64,000 bases of DNA from Rallus limicola (Eukaryota > Chordata > Aves > Gruiformes > Rallidae), in assembly GCA_022605955.1 (NCBI GenBank), contig JAKCOZ010000003.1, forward strand, positions 61,963,439 through 62,027,438, in the 5' to 3' direction. Below the pieces are notes generated by a model. It saw nothing but the letters and a program-made list of their open reading frames with translations, was not told the DNA's origin and made no database searches. The translations under genes were made by a program, and so were the position numbers. Numbering within the stretch: the first letter of the stretch is position 1; each line of letters starts with the position of its first letter. Shown one piece after another: positions 27,001 through 38,911 of the stretch.

Positions 27001-27840
27001 GTCTGAGGAGACAATAGTTCCTGGCGCTGCAAGAGCTTGCATTAGTGAGCCGGGGTTAGAGAGAGCTCTGATCAATAAATATGTTGCCACGGCTTTTCGG
27101 AGCATCCATCACTTGTCAGGAAATGCATTTAGGCTAATACCTGCAGAGGGCATAAACCAGCCATAGGAATTAAAACCTGCCACATGCCAAATGGTAATGC
27201 ACAATTTAATGATCACAGGATCTGATAAATAAGCAAAACTGTGAAATGAATAAATACACTCTGGCATCAACATCTGCAACCCAACCTGGCCACATTTAGA
27301 GTCTTGAGATTAACCTGCAAGGTGCTCCTCTGGGCTCATCTGTTCGCAGTAGATGGGCAGCGAAGGCAGCAGCCTGCAGCCCTTTCCTAGGAGATGCCAA
27401 AGGACCTTCAGACCCAGCATTTCTTGTCACCCAAAGCAGTGGGGTAAATGTGAAGCTAGCAAAAGTCACATGCAGGGAAGGATGCAGCAACGGTCAGGGC
27501 AATGGGGTCTTCTCCTTGCCTGTGCTGGGCAAAGAAAAACAAGAAGACATTCAAATTTCAGCAAAGAAAAATCAGTCTGGACAGCACAAAAGATGGGAGC
27601 AAAGGATTATTTCTGACTGACAGGCATGAGGAGTGGGGGGGGGGATTTTGGGAAGACCATAGCTGTAAGTCAGGCTATAGAGAACCTAGGACAGGAGGCT
27701 CAGGAGACATTCTCCCTCCTCATCAGATTCATCCTATGCTTCCCTGACCATCACTGGTGCTTCCCAGGACTCTCCCTGCATTGCCTTGGAGCCAGTAGGA
27801 TCAGGCAGATTAAAGGGAGCTAGCAGTTAGTGAGAAGTAA
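21066..27840. other. Gene-free region; no exon supported
   Basis: Holds AT-rich blocks at about 21470-21720 (TAATTGCTAATTAATTAAG, and AATAATATTAAAAA further on), 23600-23760 and 24200-24380, T14 at 23537-23550, and the GGGA tract. The longest open frame (24605-25234 plus, 209 codons) has no family resemblance, no signal sequence and no splice or promoter context, so it is not called a gene. Confidence 0.55.
24080..24150. repeat. GGGA microsatellite in a 71-nt homopurine tract
   Basis: A run of GGGA units, nearly perfect in the centre and degrading to GGAA and AGGG at the right, with no pyrimidine over 71 nt. Four or more GGG runs sit close together, so a G-quadruplex is possible on the plus strand. 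Confidence 0.95.
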
Positions 27841-27911
27841 TCACAGAATGGCATGGGATGGAAAGGACCCCAAGGATCATAAAGCTCCAACCCCCCTGCC
27901 ACAGGCAGGGA
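27841..27911 (-). mobile_element. Short CR1 3'-end fragment
   Basis: About 70 bp matching the terminal part of the CR1 copy at 17653-18420: an AATGG...GGAAAGGACCCC start, then CAACCCCCCTGCCACAGGCA. The shared CCCCAAGGATCA stretch suggests the same CR1 subfamily. The remainder is missing. Confidence 0.85.
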
Positions 27912-30900
27912 ATCCCTTACAAGAGTGGGATGAGAGGAGAGAGACGCTGCTGAGAGCGTTGCTCCTGTCATGCTCCAGCACCTATCCAGGGGACGGCTCG
28001 GCACAGGGAGGGGAGGATAAGTAGCATGAAATTGAGGAGGGGAAATTTTCAGGTCTGTAGCAAGAAAAAAAATAAATCCTGACAAGAAGATTTATGAGTC
28101 TGTGGAGAAGTTTCTCCCAAAGAAAGCCTGGGACATTTGAAACTAGATTAAACAGCGAATCCAGAGATGCAGACGGGGAACACATTTGCGCTGCAGGAGA
28201 GCTGGACTAGAGGGAGCCAAGTGAGGCACTGCCCATTGCTAATTTATTCCTGATCTGTTGTGTTATCTGTTCATGCTCTCTCACATTCATCATCTGACTC
28301 TCTCTGGTGCTTGCAAACATGGAAGGGGATCTCCTCAGACAGTGTGGATCAGGGATCATTAAACATCCCCCTCTGTCTGCTTCAAGACCAGCTAAATCTC
28401 CTTGGCAGCATCCAGCTCAAGCGCAGCCCTGTTCTTCCTGTGTCAAAGTAGGGTGAGCATGCTAGCCTTCATGAGAAGGTCAGCGGGGCTTCAGGCAGAG
28501 CTATTGCAACATATGCAAGGAGATGGCACGCAGGGCAGCTGCAATTTGGGCAACCCCCACATCCAGAGACCATAGTCAGTAAAAATAAATGGCTACAGCA
28601 GCACTCAAACTTCATGGGGGCAGGAAGAAAAGGGCCATGCACCCTTTAGGATTGAAGTTGGGCATCTGTTCCTCAAAACCATGCTGAAGGCACTGTCTCA
28701 CTTCAAGCGACACTGTCCATCAGCATGATCAGGACCACCTCCATCTCCTGGGACTCACCACATCAGGTCCTGCCCTGCAGCTGCCCTGAGCACAGCCTGG
28801 GGCTGGACATGGCCAGCATATGAACCAGAGACCTTTGCTGAGCTCACCTTTAGCTCTCTGTGGGCCCAAGCTATCAGGTCACACCGAGGCCTCCTCAGCC
28901 AGCCTTTCCAGCAAGCTCGGTCAGGAAAACCTATGTACAATAAGTGGAAGTGGGGAATTCAAGACCACAAGAGCACAGATGCTGGAGCCAAGCCCTTCAT
29001 GTGAGGAAAGTGTAATAGCTTCGGTTCAGTAGTTCAGACTCTCTAGTTTTTCTGCTGCTGCAGATAACAGCCCACTGTTAAGAGAGCTGAGACCCTGTGG
29101 GAGCTCATGAGGTGATTCAAGGATGCAAAAGGTCTCAGGTTTGGCTCTGATGCCCTCCCAAGTGCTGAAGCTATTCCCTGAGTAGCAACACAGGCCTACC
29201 CACAGTCCTGTCCCACACCCTTTGCGTGTCCCTCCTTGGACACCACTAGACATGCCACAGCACAGCCAGTCTGTTCGCAGAGCTGATACAGCTGAAATGA
29301 ACCTGGCATACCCCACCCACCCCAAAAATATGGTTTTTTCAGCCAGAGTGGTGTCATTAGTGGGCTCACCATGCAGTCACAAAGGCCTGGTGATGGAGGA
29401 TGCAATGGGGTGGGATTGTGTGTGGCAGGAGGGGAGAACCCTCTCTCAATTTATGCTGCTCTCTTCTTGCTTCCTACAGCTGACATCTGCATGGCCTTTC
29501 AATCAATCTGTGCCCTCACTGCCCCCACACACCACCACTATTAAAGACACCTAAGGAACACACATTGCCTTTCCTAAAGAGCCCATGGAAACATTTGCTA
29601 GGGCAGAAAAATTCGGAAGAAAAAGTCTTGAAACCCACCCACAGCACGTGCCTTTGAGCCGGGCCCTGTGAGCCTGGCTCACCGTTGCTCTTCAGCTGCT
29701 TGCTTGCCTTCCTTCAGAGAGCGCATCCCTCGTCTTGCAAACACCCTCACCCCTGCGCAATGTCACCTCCAGCTCTCACAGCACACTCTCCCTGATTGGA
29801 TTATACCACAAGCAGTTTGCTTTCTGATTAGCCCTCCAGTCCCCTGCTGCAATCCCCAGGACCATCCTGTCGCAGAGTTGCAGGTGGTTAACAGCTCTCC
29901 AGCCTGGCCTCCATCAGTCCATCAGTCCTCTCTGTCACCATCCCTCCCCAAGCCAGGGGTAGAAACATGCCTTGGTCATCACTGGGATGACAATTACACC
30001 CACAGTTCTGGGCAAGATTTGCCTTTCTACATCCATTTCCACCTAAAACTGATTTTTGACTCATGGGAGTGTCAGGCTACCCTGAAGAGGCAGGATTTCC
30101 ATCTCTTGGCAACCTCAGCATCAGTACCCTCTGAAAGAGCTGCAAAAGCTGTAGACCCTGTTCGTGGCTCTCTGCCAAGTACCCTTCCAGACTGTGCCAC
30201 CTACGTGGAATAATTTTGGAAGCCTCTTCTGACACCGTGTAATCAGGCAGTGAAATGTAAGAGGGAGCTCTCATTCCTAGCTCCTGTGTCATGACAGGTG
30301 AGGAATTAGGAAAAATTATAACCCAGCACAGATTCAAATGAGAAAATTGCCCCCTGTCTTTCCAGAACCCTCATCACTACAAACACAGAAGTGCTGCCTT
30401 CCCCTCCCAGCCTCAGCATGTAACAGCAGAAGGGAGATGGGTCTGAAAACACCTTCACAGCCCTGAGGCATCTATACCTGCCACATGATGGAAGCTGTGG
30501 ATTCCAAAGGCACGTGGCATGGCCATCCCTAATGTGTAGCAGTGGGATGGGAAGGACACAGTCCCCAGCTCCCCGTGCTGCCTCCGGTGCATGAGAGGGC
30601 AGTGGTCATTCTGCTGATATGCCCACACCTCCGGAAGTGCTGCCCAGCTACACATTCAAGGCATTGTGTGCATCTGTCTCACCAAACATCCCCAGAGTCC
30701 CAGCAGCAAAGGAATGAACAAATTTAGAGATATTAATGTGTCTTGCACAAATACAGAACAGATGTTCCTGCAAGAAACCGAAAAAATACATAATTAAGAA
30801 ATAGATAGAGGAATCCTGTTCCTTTGTACTTTGGTTTTTTTCCCTGGAAAGGCTGTCAAGAGCCTGAAGGCTGCGTCAGTGGCTCCCTGCAATGCCTCAG

Positions 30901-33900
30901 CATGGGACGGGTGAAAGATCCAGGATGCACCAACCCCCTTTTGGGATGAGTTATCCAAAAGCTGGACTCTTTTATTTGACATCTGCTGCAAGCGAAGCCA
31001 ACCCAAGGAAGGGAAGAGCTCTTCTGTTTCACCATCTTGCAGTAATTCAGGATAATCGAGGGAAAAAAGCACAAAACAACCCCAAAGCCCGAAGGAGCGG
31101 GGGAAGAGAGAACAACTCACAAGAAGAAAAGGAATCAACCATTCCTAAACACAGAGCGGCAGCACAGCCAAGCCAAACAGTAATGATTCATTGACCTGTC
31201 TTCACCCTTCGTTTTTCCTATAATGAGCAAAGAAACCACAGAAATGTGGAGCCGAGGTCTCTCTCTGCTCCCAAGGAACAGGGAGGAGGATGTACAAGTC
31301 ACTGCTGCCCTTTGGCAGGTTCCATCATGGTCCAGCTCCTGTACGCTCAGTCCAGCCCCACTGTCAGTCTCCTTGCCCATCTCACCTCATCTCAATTAAT
31401 CCATCGTACTCATTACTGCCTGGCTGGCCCAGGCTTGCTTTCCCCCACCAACTGCACTGTGGAGATGGAAGCAGGTACTGCAGCCAGGTCTCTGCTTCTG
31501 ACTTTGGTGGGGCCAGCTGGACAACACGCACGTGTGGTCCCCAGCCAGCTGCTCCGGCCTGCTGCCACCGAAGCCAGCGGTGGAGCCATCTCCGTGCCAG
31601 GCCTGAGCGGCGCTGGGACTCGGGAGCAGATGCAGAATCCATTTGGACTTCCCAGCTGTGCACAGACCATTGGGCAGCACCCTCCATCCAAAAGCCAAAG
31701 AGATGTGGCTGGGGCCCACTGGAGAGGGAGGGGGCTGAAGACCAGAGCTCAGCTGGCTTGTTGAACATGACAGAAAGCCTGAAAACCATGGATAGACTTG
31801 TATTCCACAAACAGCTGCAAAAGCTCACGACACTTCTTCCCCCCACCCCAAAGGTTCGTGAGCCCTCGTGCTTCCTGCCTGCAATGCAGCCAGGGAAGGG
31901 GTTGTGCTCTCCCTTCCAGAGCCACAACACACAGAGCCCACTGGGTTGAGCTGGGTAGCAGACTGAAAAGGTGGCAGACCCCCACCCTGGACAGTAGGGC
32001 TGATTCCCCAGTAGTGCTGCAAGACAGCAGCCTCTAACAAGGGACAGTAGAGAGAAACAGCATCATCCTCCTCACCTCCTGGACCCCAGAACTGCCTTGT
32101 GGCCCCAGATGAGCTCCCCTAGACAGTATGGAGGTCAGCTACAGCCCAGGCCTTTCAGGAGAGGGATGTCCCTAAAGGCTTTGGGATGTTGCCTTCTTCA
32201 TTCCACTACTGTGTGATGGAGTGTCAGAGGGTATCCACCACATCTTTACACTGTAGCCTGCAGAGGAAGGACAATTCAGTGTTTGTCAAGGTGTCTCTGA
32301 GTTTGCTCACTGATTTTTTTAAGCATCTTGAGAGGCTCAGAGTCCTCCTTAAAGCAACAAGTTGCTTCTCTCTGTCCCACCAGAAGGTTGGTAGCCTCCC
32401 AGAGGCTCGCCAGCAGGTGAGCAGCTCAGAGCTAGATTGAATCCCAGGGTATCCCAAACCAGAAATTCAGTCAAGGGATGGGAAGTCCATTTTCCAAAAT
32501 GGTTTAATCCCAAGGGTGCACCCAGAGCCCTCTAAATCCCATCACAGGGAATCACAGCAACCGGACAGCAGAGAGCTCCTCTCTACAGAGACACTGCAGG
32601 AGACAGGACTATAATCTGAGCGTGTCACTGAGGAAGGATTAATCTCAGCCTCCATCCTCTCTCAGAATATCTGCATTCCTTCCCCTGTTGCAGCAGGGAG
32701 CTGGCCTCACTACCCTGTCGCTCAGTGGCCCAGGCCAGGCATTGCATGGGTCTCAGGAGGACTGGTCCTGCCAACTGGCTAATGATGTCCTCTCTTGTTC
32801 AAAGCCGCGCTCCAGTCGCTGCAGCCCTTAAGGGATATGAAAAAAATTCAATCAGATCCAGCAGCTCAATAACACTTTGCCTTGGACTTCTGCAGACAAG
32901 CAGCAAGGACCAGAGGGAGCAGTAAGAGATGCAGGAGAGCTGAAGTGGGGCATTCCTCCTGGTTGTATTTCATTTTGATGCTGTATCTGCAGCTTCCCAT
33001 TTGAGCCGGGGAGAAAAGAGACAAATCGCTGAAGACAAAGTGGTTTATGTGAGGTTAGTTCCCCCTTCCATGGCCCCTGGGGGTTCTTCCCTCACTGCCC
33101 CCAGGCCTGCGAGTGAACGTGAGGTTTGCAGAGGTTGCTCACCCTCTCTGAGCGGAAATACAACTGTTTGCTCAGCTTCTCGGGGGGGGCTGGTTATCTT
33201 GTTAGATTTGTAGGAGCATTTAACAGGTTGCTTAGCTGTGTGCCCTTGAAATATCTCAGGCAGCATCTTCCAAATGTACCATCGGCATCATGCTGGGCTC
33301 AAGCTAATTATCTCCATCTCCCAGCAGGATAATTGGCTTGGTCTGGTGCAGTGCTGACCCAGCCACACGGCTGCCTCCACAGGTACATCTGTGTCTGCCT
33401 GCCTCAAAGCCTGGGCAGACACCAACCCCAGCATTCCCACTGCCCTCCCCTCCCCAGTCCTTGCTGTGCCCAGATGTGGTGATAGCAAAACAACCACTGT
33501 GGAGATGGGCACTTGCCCAGACCAAGACTTCACCTCTCCTGGCACAGAGGCTGTAGTGCCCATGCAGAGGCCCAAAACATTCCAGGTTTTCAAGGGCATT
33601 CTTTACATCTCTTGGCCATCCCCTCTGCCATTCTCTCTGCCAAAGACAGAAGTATCAAAGGCATGTCAAAGAGTCCCTCAGGGTCATGAGGGAGCTCACA
33701 ACTTCCCTGTGTTACAAAACACATCCTTCAGGCCCTATCCTTAGGCCATCACAAAAGCTTCTCTTCTCTGCTCTCCTTTCTGCTCAAATTGGTGTTAACC
33801 AACCTCTCCTTAACAATCCCCACCAGATTAATTGCCTATCCCTCATTAGACTGATTTGTGGTCTGCAAAGGCACATGTCCAGCACATCCTTCCATGCTGA

Positions 33901-34827
33901 AATCCATGTCCGATAGCATCTCCCTGCACTGGGACTGCTCCTGGTCAAACAGAGGAGTCAATGGGAATGTGTTCTTGCCATGTTGGGCATGATTGTCCAG
34001 GAGGACGCCACAATCCATTAACAAGCCAGAGTCCCTGCCTTCCCTCCCCATAGGGTCAAGGTCAGTGGACAGCCCTGGCAGGGCCATCGAAGCAGCTGGG
34101 GAAAGGGGCCAGCTAGGAGACCGGATAACCATGTGGGATGGGGACAGACACCCCAAGGAGCAATAAATGTCACCAGTGCAAACCATGTGTCATTGTTAGC
34201 ATGTTCCGGCTCGTTGCACCTCCTGTTCAATTCATAACCACTTAACAAGGCCGCTGATGGCAAATTAGCCAAACATCAGTAGGCAGGGAATGTGGTCGTC
34301 ACGTTCATTCTGTTAACTGGTGGCTAATTATCTCATTGTGCCTCCCATGTACTAATTGCAAACTGTCTCTCATAGCCTACCAATATCCTTTAAGCTTTAG
34401 GAAGAATCCAGGCAGCAGATGTATTTTTCCAGTCCTTTTCTTGCTTCTGTACATACCCTTGGAGTTACAACTGCAGTATCATGGAGGTGCCTTCCCCATT
34501 TCTGTTAATGGAGACAGCAGTTCGGAGAGGAGCTTCCTTCATTCATACCATGGCCCTCAGCTTCATCAGAGGATTAGAGGACATTGCCAGTGTCCCTTTG
34601 GAGGCATGAAGGAGTATGGCTAAGAGCACAGCTAAGAGGCTTCAGGCTATAAGCAGCAGTCAAGCAGTCAGTGCAGGAAGCAAGGACCTCCTTGCCAAGT
34701 GGGTTGCAGATAGCTGGAGTTACAGGGAAAGACAAGGTATGTGGACATGCTGTCCCATGCAGAACTGTTTGCTTGGGGGTTGGATGCAGTGTGGGGACAC
34801 AGGACTGGAAACATGTCCCAGAGCAGA
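27912..34827. other. Gene-free region; no exon supported
   Basis: Between two CR1 fragments. Open frames of up to about 220 codons at 31246-31949 overlap each other in several frames on both strands and have no recognisable domain. The segment 34200-34420 is AT-rich (GGTGGCTAATTATCTC) and enhancer-like in composition. Nothing else identified. Confidence 0.55.
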
Positions 34828-35230
34828 GGAGATAAGAAACTCAACGTGAGCTGGCAACATGCATTTGCAGCCTAGAAAGCCACCCACATCCTGGGCTGCA
34901 TCAAAAGCAGCGTGACCAGCAAGGAGAGGGAGAGGATTCTGCTTCTCAACTCTGCTCTCCTGATACCCCACCTGCAGTACTGTGTCCAGCACTGGGGTCC
35001 CCAGTACAAGACAGACATGGAGCTGTTGGAGCAAGTTCAGAGGACAATCAGAGGGCTGGAGCACCTTTCCTATGAAGACAGGCTGGGAGAGTTGGGAGAG
35101 TGGATTTAGATTAGACATTAGAAAAAACTTCTTCACCATGAGGTTGGTGAGACATTGGCACAAGTTTTCCCGAAAAGTAGTGGATGCTGTCTCCCTGTCA
35201 GTGTTCAAGGGCAGGGACTCCTGATCTAGT
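34828..35230 (+). mobile_element. CR1 LINE fragment, end of ORF2, internally deleted
   Basis: Translating the plus strand gives recognisable CR1 ORF2 C-terminal text: ILGCIKSSV, then PHLQYCVQHWGPQY, then RGLEHLSYEDRLGEL, and after a jump LDIRKNFFTMRLVRHW and KVVDAVSLSVFKG. Stop codons interrupt the frame. The part of ORF2 normally lying between the DRL-EL and LDIRK segments is deleted (junction near 35100). The copy is dead, in the orientation opposite to the other large CR1 fragments. Confidence 0.9.
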
Positions 35231-37821
35231 GGAGCTTTTTTGGCTGCACCTTGCCCTCCCCACCACCTTGTTGTGCCCACAGCGTGTCAAATTCTGGGCT
35301 CCCAGAATTTGGAAGAGCTATTTCCCCATCTGGACCAAGACAGAAGATCTCTCCCGTGTGTGCAAGTGGTCACTTGCTGGAAGGAAGAAGCTCTGAGAGG
35401 AGAGACAGGAGGGGAAGGGCTCCTGAAAGTATCCTTGAGCACCAGGGATAATGAAGTGGGCTTCCTGCCAAATTCTCCAGATGTTTAATTAATACTGTAA
35501 GACCCCTGCTCATCTGGCTGATCCCAGTGCAAAAGGATCCCCAGCTCAGCCTCAGGTCTGCGATGGGATGGAGGCAGCCAGTGAGCTGTGGGTCTTGGAG
35601 TTCTGCCCACTAGCCCTTCTCATCCTGCCTGATCTGGGCACCCAACGTCTCTGCCTGCTGAGGAACAGTAAGACACAAAACTTAACATCTTCCCTTTTGG
35701 ATCTGGGTCTTCTGAAGGCATACAAGAATGCATTGGTGTTTGGGACCACTGCTGGCACAGCATGGCTGATCATGGGGGGCTGCTCAGAGCAAGCAAACAG
35801 ACTCAAGCATTGCAAGCTGCAAAGTTACTCATGAAGAGGACAATTCAACTGCGGCACAAGCAAAGGTTGATAGCAAGAGAATTAAAAGAAAGCCTGAAAG
35901 ATGTTTCCTTCCCAGCTCATCAGCCTTTTTTGCTGTTTGAAGAGCCATTTCTCCCCAAAAGGACCAGAGGAAGGTATCTCATGGATTCTGATGGACACAT
36001 AATCCCTCTCATAGAGTTGTCTGCTGTGCTCCACCACAGTAAGGGACCAGCCAACCCACCTATCTGAGGGTTCAGAAAGAAGAGCAAGAGACCTCCTCCT
36101 GGCAGAGGAAGAGGGGTGTATGGTGGTGAGAACAACTGTGCTCTTGATTTTTAGTCTGAAGGACACCTCCAGGCTGCCTTTCTACCGTGGCTCAGGGGGC
36201 TCTTTGAAACCCAATTAGCATTTACAGAGCATTTCCACACGGGATGCTGAGATGAGATTTTTGGCATCAGAGAGGATTTTGTACAGAGCAGCTTGTCCCT
36301 CAGCCCTCAAAAGGAGTCATAACACTTTACAGTATCCTCTGAGCCAAAACCCACATGTAACATGACCATCACATACATGGAGGGATGGCAAGAGTCCGTG
36401 CTGTCAGTGTTTACTTGGGAAAAGCGAATGACATTGCAATGAGAACACTCTTTAAATGAATCTAAACCAGATAAAGAGTTGAAGAGATCAAACTTGTGCA
36501 GGCAGCACAGCAGCTATTGAAGATGCCCTTTGCCAAGTCCTAGCACGGGCACATTCCTCCTTGCAGGAAAAGACATTTGAAAGGCCATGCAGGTTAAACA
36601 TCAGGGCATGGGAGGACAGTCTCTGCACACTGATGGCTTGTCCGTCTGAGGAATTAAAAAAGAGCACAGGCTCTGGCAGGTTAAATGTAAATACACAATA
36701 AGGAAGCCAGAAAAGAGTGTGAAGATTAATCTGCCATGGTCATAAAAATGAATGGTCCCTCTTTCAGCCACAGGAGCAGCAGAGCCTGCAGTCCATGAGA
36801 TGATCAGAGGAGGACACGGCCACAGCAGGACAAACCAGAGGACCATTTTAATTCAAGCACACTGCAAGCAGATTTGGAAAGGTTCCATCCTGGAAGCTTT
36901 CTTACAGTCCATCTCAAAACAAACATGCAGACACACAACAAAATTAGCATTAAAGGAACTGAGGTGGCAGCAGAAGAGCAGAGACCTTTACCCCCTGGTT
37001 AGAAATGGGCAAAGAGGCTGAGATGCATGGCTGACTTCTCAACAGAGGGGCAGAGCACTACAAGGATGGAGTGTGGGGACCTGCACTTGCCTTTTCATGA
37101 ATGAGCCAAGGAAGGAGGTAAACAGTCAGACATCTCCTGCCAGCATCCCGTGTTTAGGATGACCTGATTTTTAAAAGCTGCCAAAAGATTGGGTGAAACT
37201 CCTCAGCAATGAAATTACAAATGAAGTACGGGGTCAATGACCACAATGGAAATAAACTGCTTGGGACAGGCCAGGCTCAATAGCTGGGTGCTGCTGCTCC
37301 AGGTAGCGGGGAGTAACACAGTAGTAGCAATTGTCAGTAAAGGGCAGGAAAGCATCAAACATCACCATGTAAACCTGTATCCATGGAGAGTGTGCATGCA
37401 TCTGTTCTCCTAGCTCAGACAGACCAGACACAGCCCAAGGTCTGGGTCAGCTTCTGCGAAAGGAGGAACGAAGTCAGGTGGAGCTCTGCTGTCAGGAAAA
37501 GAAATTGTGCAAGGCCAGGGAGAGTAACAGTCCTCAAAGGCATGAAAAAGGCATGGAGAAAATAAATATATTTTTCACTGTCTCTTAATAGAAGAAGGAG
37601 AGGTCAGCAGGTGAACTTGCCTGTGCTCTGGCAAGCCCAGTGCTTGTGGCAGCCTGAAATACGATATGAGAGTGAGGTCAGGCTTTGCTGGGCATGTGCT
37701 TGGCATGGACTAACGAAGGAACAAAGACAGTGGGTTTGTCTCCCCTTCCAGCTGGATCTCTGGTCCAGCTTGGCTCTGATGTGTTCAAAATGAGCCTGGG
37801 CCACCTTACAGCAGTGCCTCT
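35231..37821. other. Unique sequence with one doubtful open frame
   Basis: Contains the 101-codon plus-strand frame at 35762-36067, described under findings. Its amino-acid make-up is protein-like, but no family is recognised. The rest shows no coding evidence. The LTR target site begins at 37822. Confidence 0.5.
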
Positions 37822-37826
37822 CCTTC

Positions 37827-38906
37827 TGTCATAATTCTGCATGACTGGGTTCTAGGGGTGGCTCCTGCAAGAAGCAGCCAGAGGCTCTGCAGGCCCCACC
37901 GAGCGAACACCAGCCGGCTCAAGGCCAGACCTGCCACTGACCAAGGCCGAGCCCATCAGTGACGGTCACAGCGCCTCTGGGAGTCACATTTAGGAGAAAA
38001 AACCCACAAGCAGCTGCTTTTTGCCCCCAGAGAGGGGAGTGAGAAGATGTAAGGAGCTGTGCAGGCACCAAGGCCAGGGAAGGGGGGGAGGAGGTGCCCC
38101 AGGTGCCAGAGTGAAAGATGCCCCTGCAGCCCCTGGAGAAACCCATGGTGGAGTGGGGGTCCCCTGGAGCCTGTGGAAAAGGTCGAGACCCCACCTGCAG
38201 CCTGTGGGGAGAGAAAGAGACACAGAGATGGGAGAGAGAGACAGACCCACGCCAGAGCAGGTTTGCTGGGGGGACTTGTGACCCTGTGGGGGACCAGGCT
38301 GGAGCAATCTGGACCTGAGAGACGTTCTGTGATTTATGACTGCACCCCATAGCAGTGACCCACGCTGGGGCAGCTGGGGAAGAGCTGAAGCCCCAAGGGA
38401 AAGGACTCACCTTGCAGAAGTTCGCAGAGAACTTTCTGCTGTGGGTGGGACCCCACAGTGCAGCAGGGGAGGGGAGTGAGGAATGCCCTTCCCCCAGTTA
38501 AGAAGGAGAACATCTGGTGAGGAACTGACCAAACCCCTGTCACCCCAGTCCCTGCCCCTCCCCATGCCACAATGGGGGAAAGAAGGGAGCGAAACCATGA
38601 CTCAAGTGTAGTCTGCTAAGAAGGGAGGGGTGGGGGAAGGTGCTGTAAGATCTGTTCACACTTCTTATCATCCAACCCTGGTGTCACTGGGGGTGCAGGG
38701 CAGGGTCATCAATTAGAGAGTTTTCTCTCCTTTATTCTGTGCTGAGTCTGTTCTGCCCATGATGCTGATTGTGGAATGATCTCTCCCTGTCCTTATCTCC
38801 ACTCCTGAGCCTCTCAATATACATTTTTGCCCATTTCCATCTGAAAAGGAAAGATATAGAGCAGCTTTGGTAGGTGTCTGGCCTCCGCCAGGGCCAAACC
38901 ACCACA
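37827..38906 (-). mobile_element. Solo LTR of an endogenous retrovirus, intact ends, 5-bp target duplication
   Basis: On the minus strand the element begins TGTGGTGGTTTGGCCCTGG and ends ATGACA, so it has the TG...CA termini of a retroviral LTR and is 1080 bp long. Both flanks carry the same five bases, CCTTC (37822-37826 and 38907-38911), a target-site duplication. There is no internal retroviral region or second LTR beside it, so it is a solo LTR left by recombination between two LTRs. The start matches an LTR type I know as common in birds. A 5-bp duplication fits ERVL or ERV1 better than the 6 bp usual for ERVK; I do not assign a family name. Open frames within it (for example 37919-38410 minus) are not genes. 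Confidence 0.88.
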
Positions 38907-38911
38907 CCTTC

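Noticed and set aside
31246..31949. Several open frames of 170-220 codons on both strands
   Set aside because: Multiple frames are open at once over the same stretch, which indicates few stop codons by composition. None has a recognisable protein signature.
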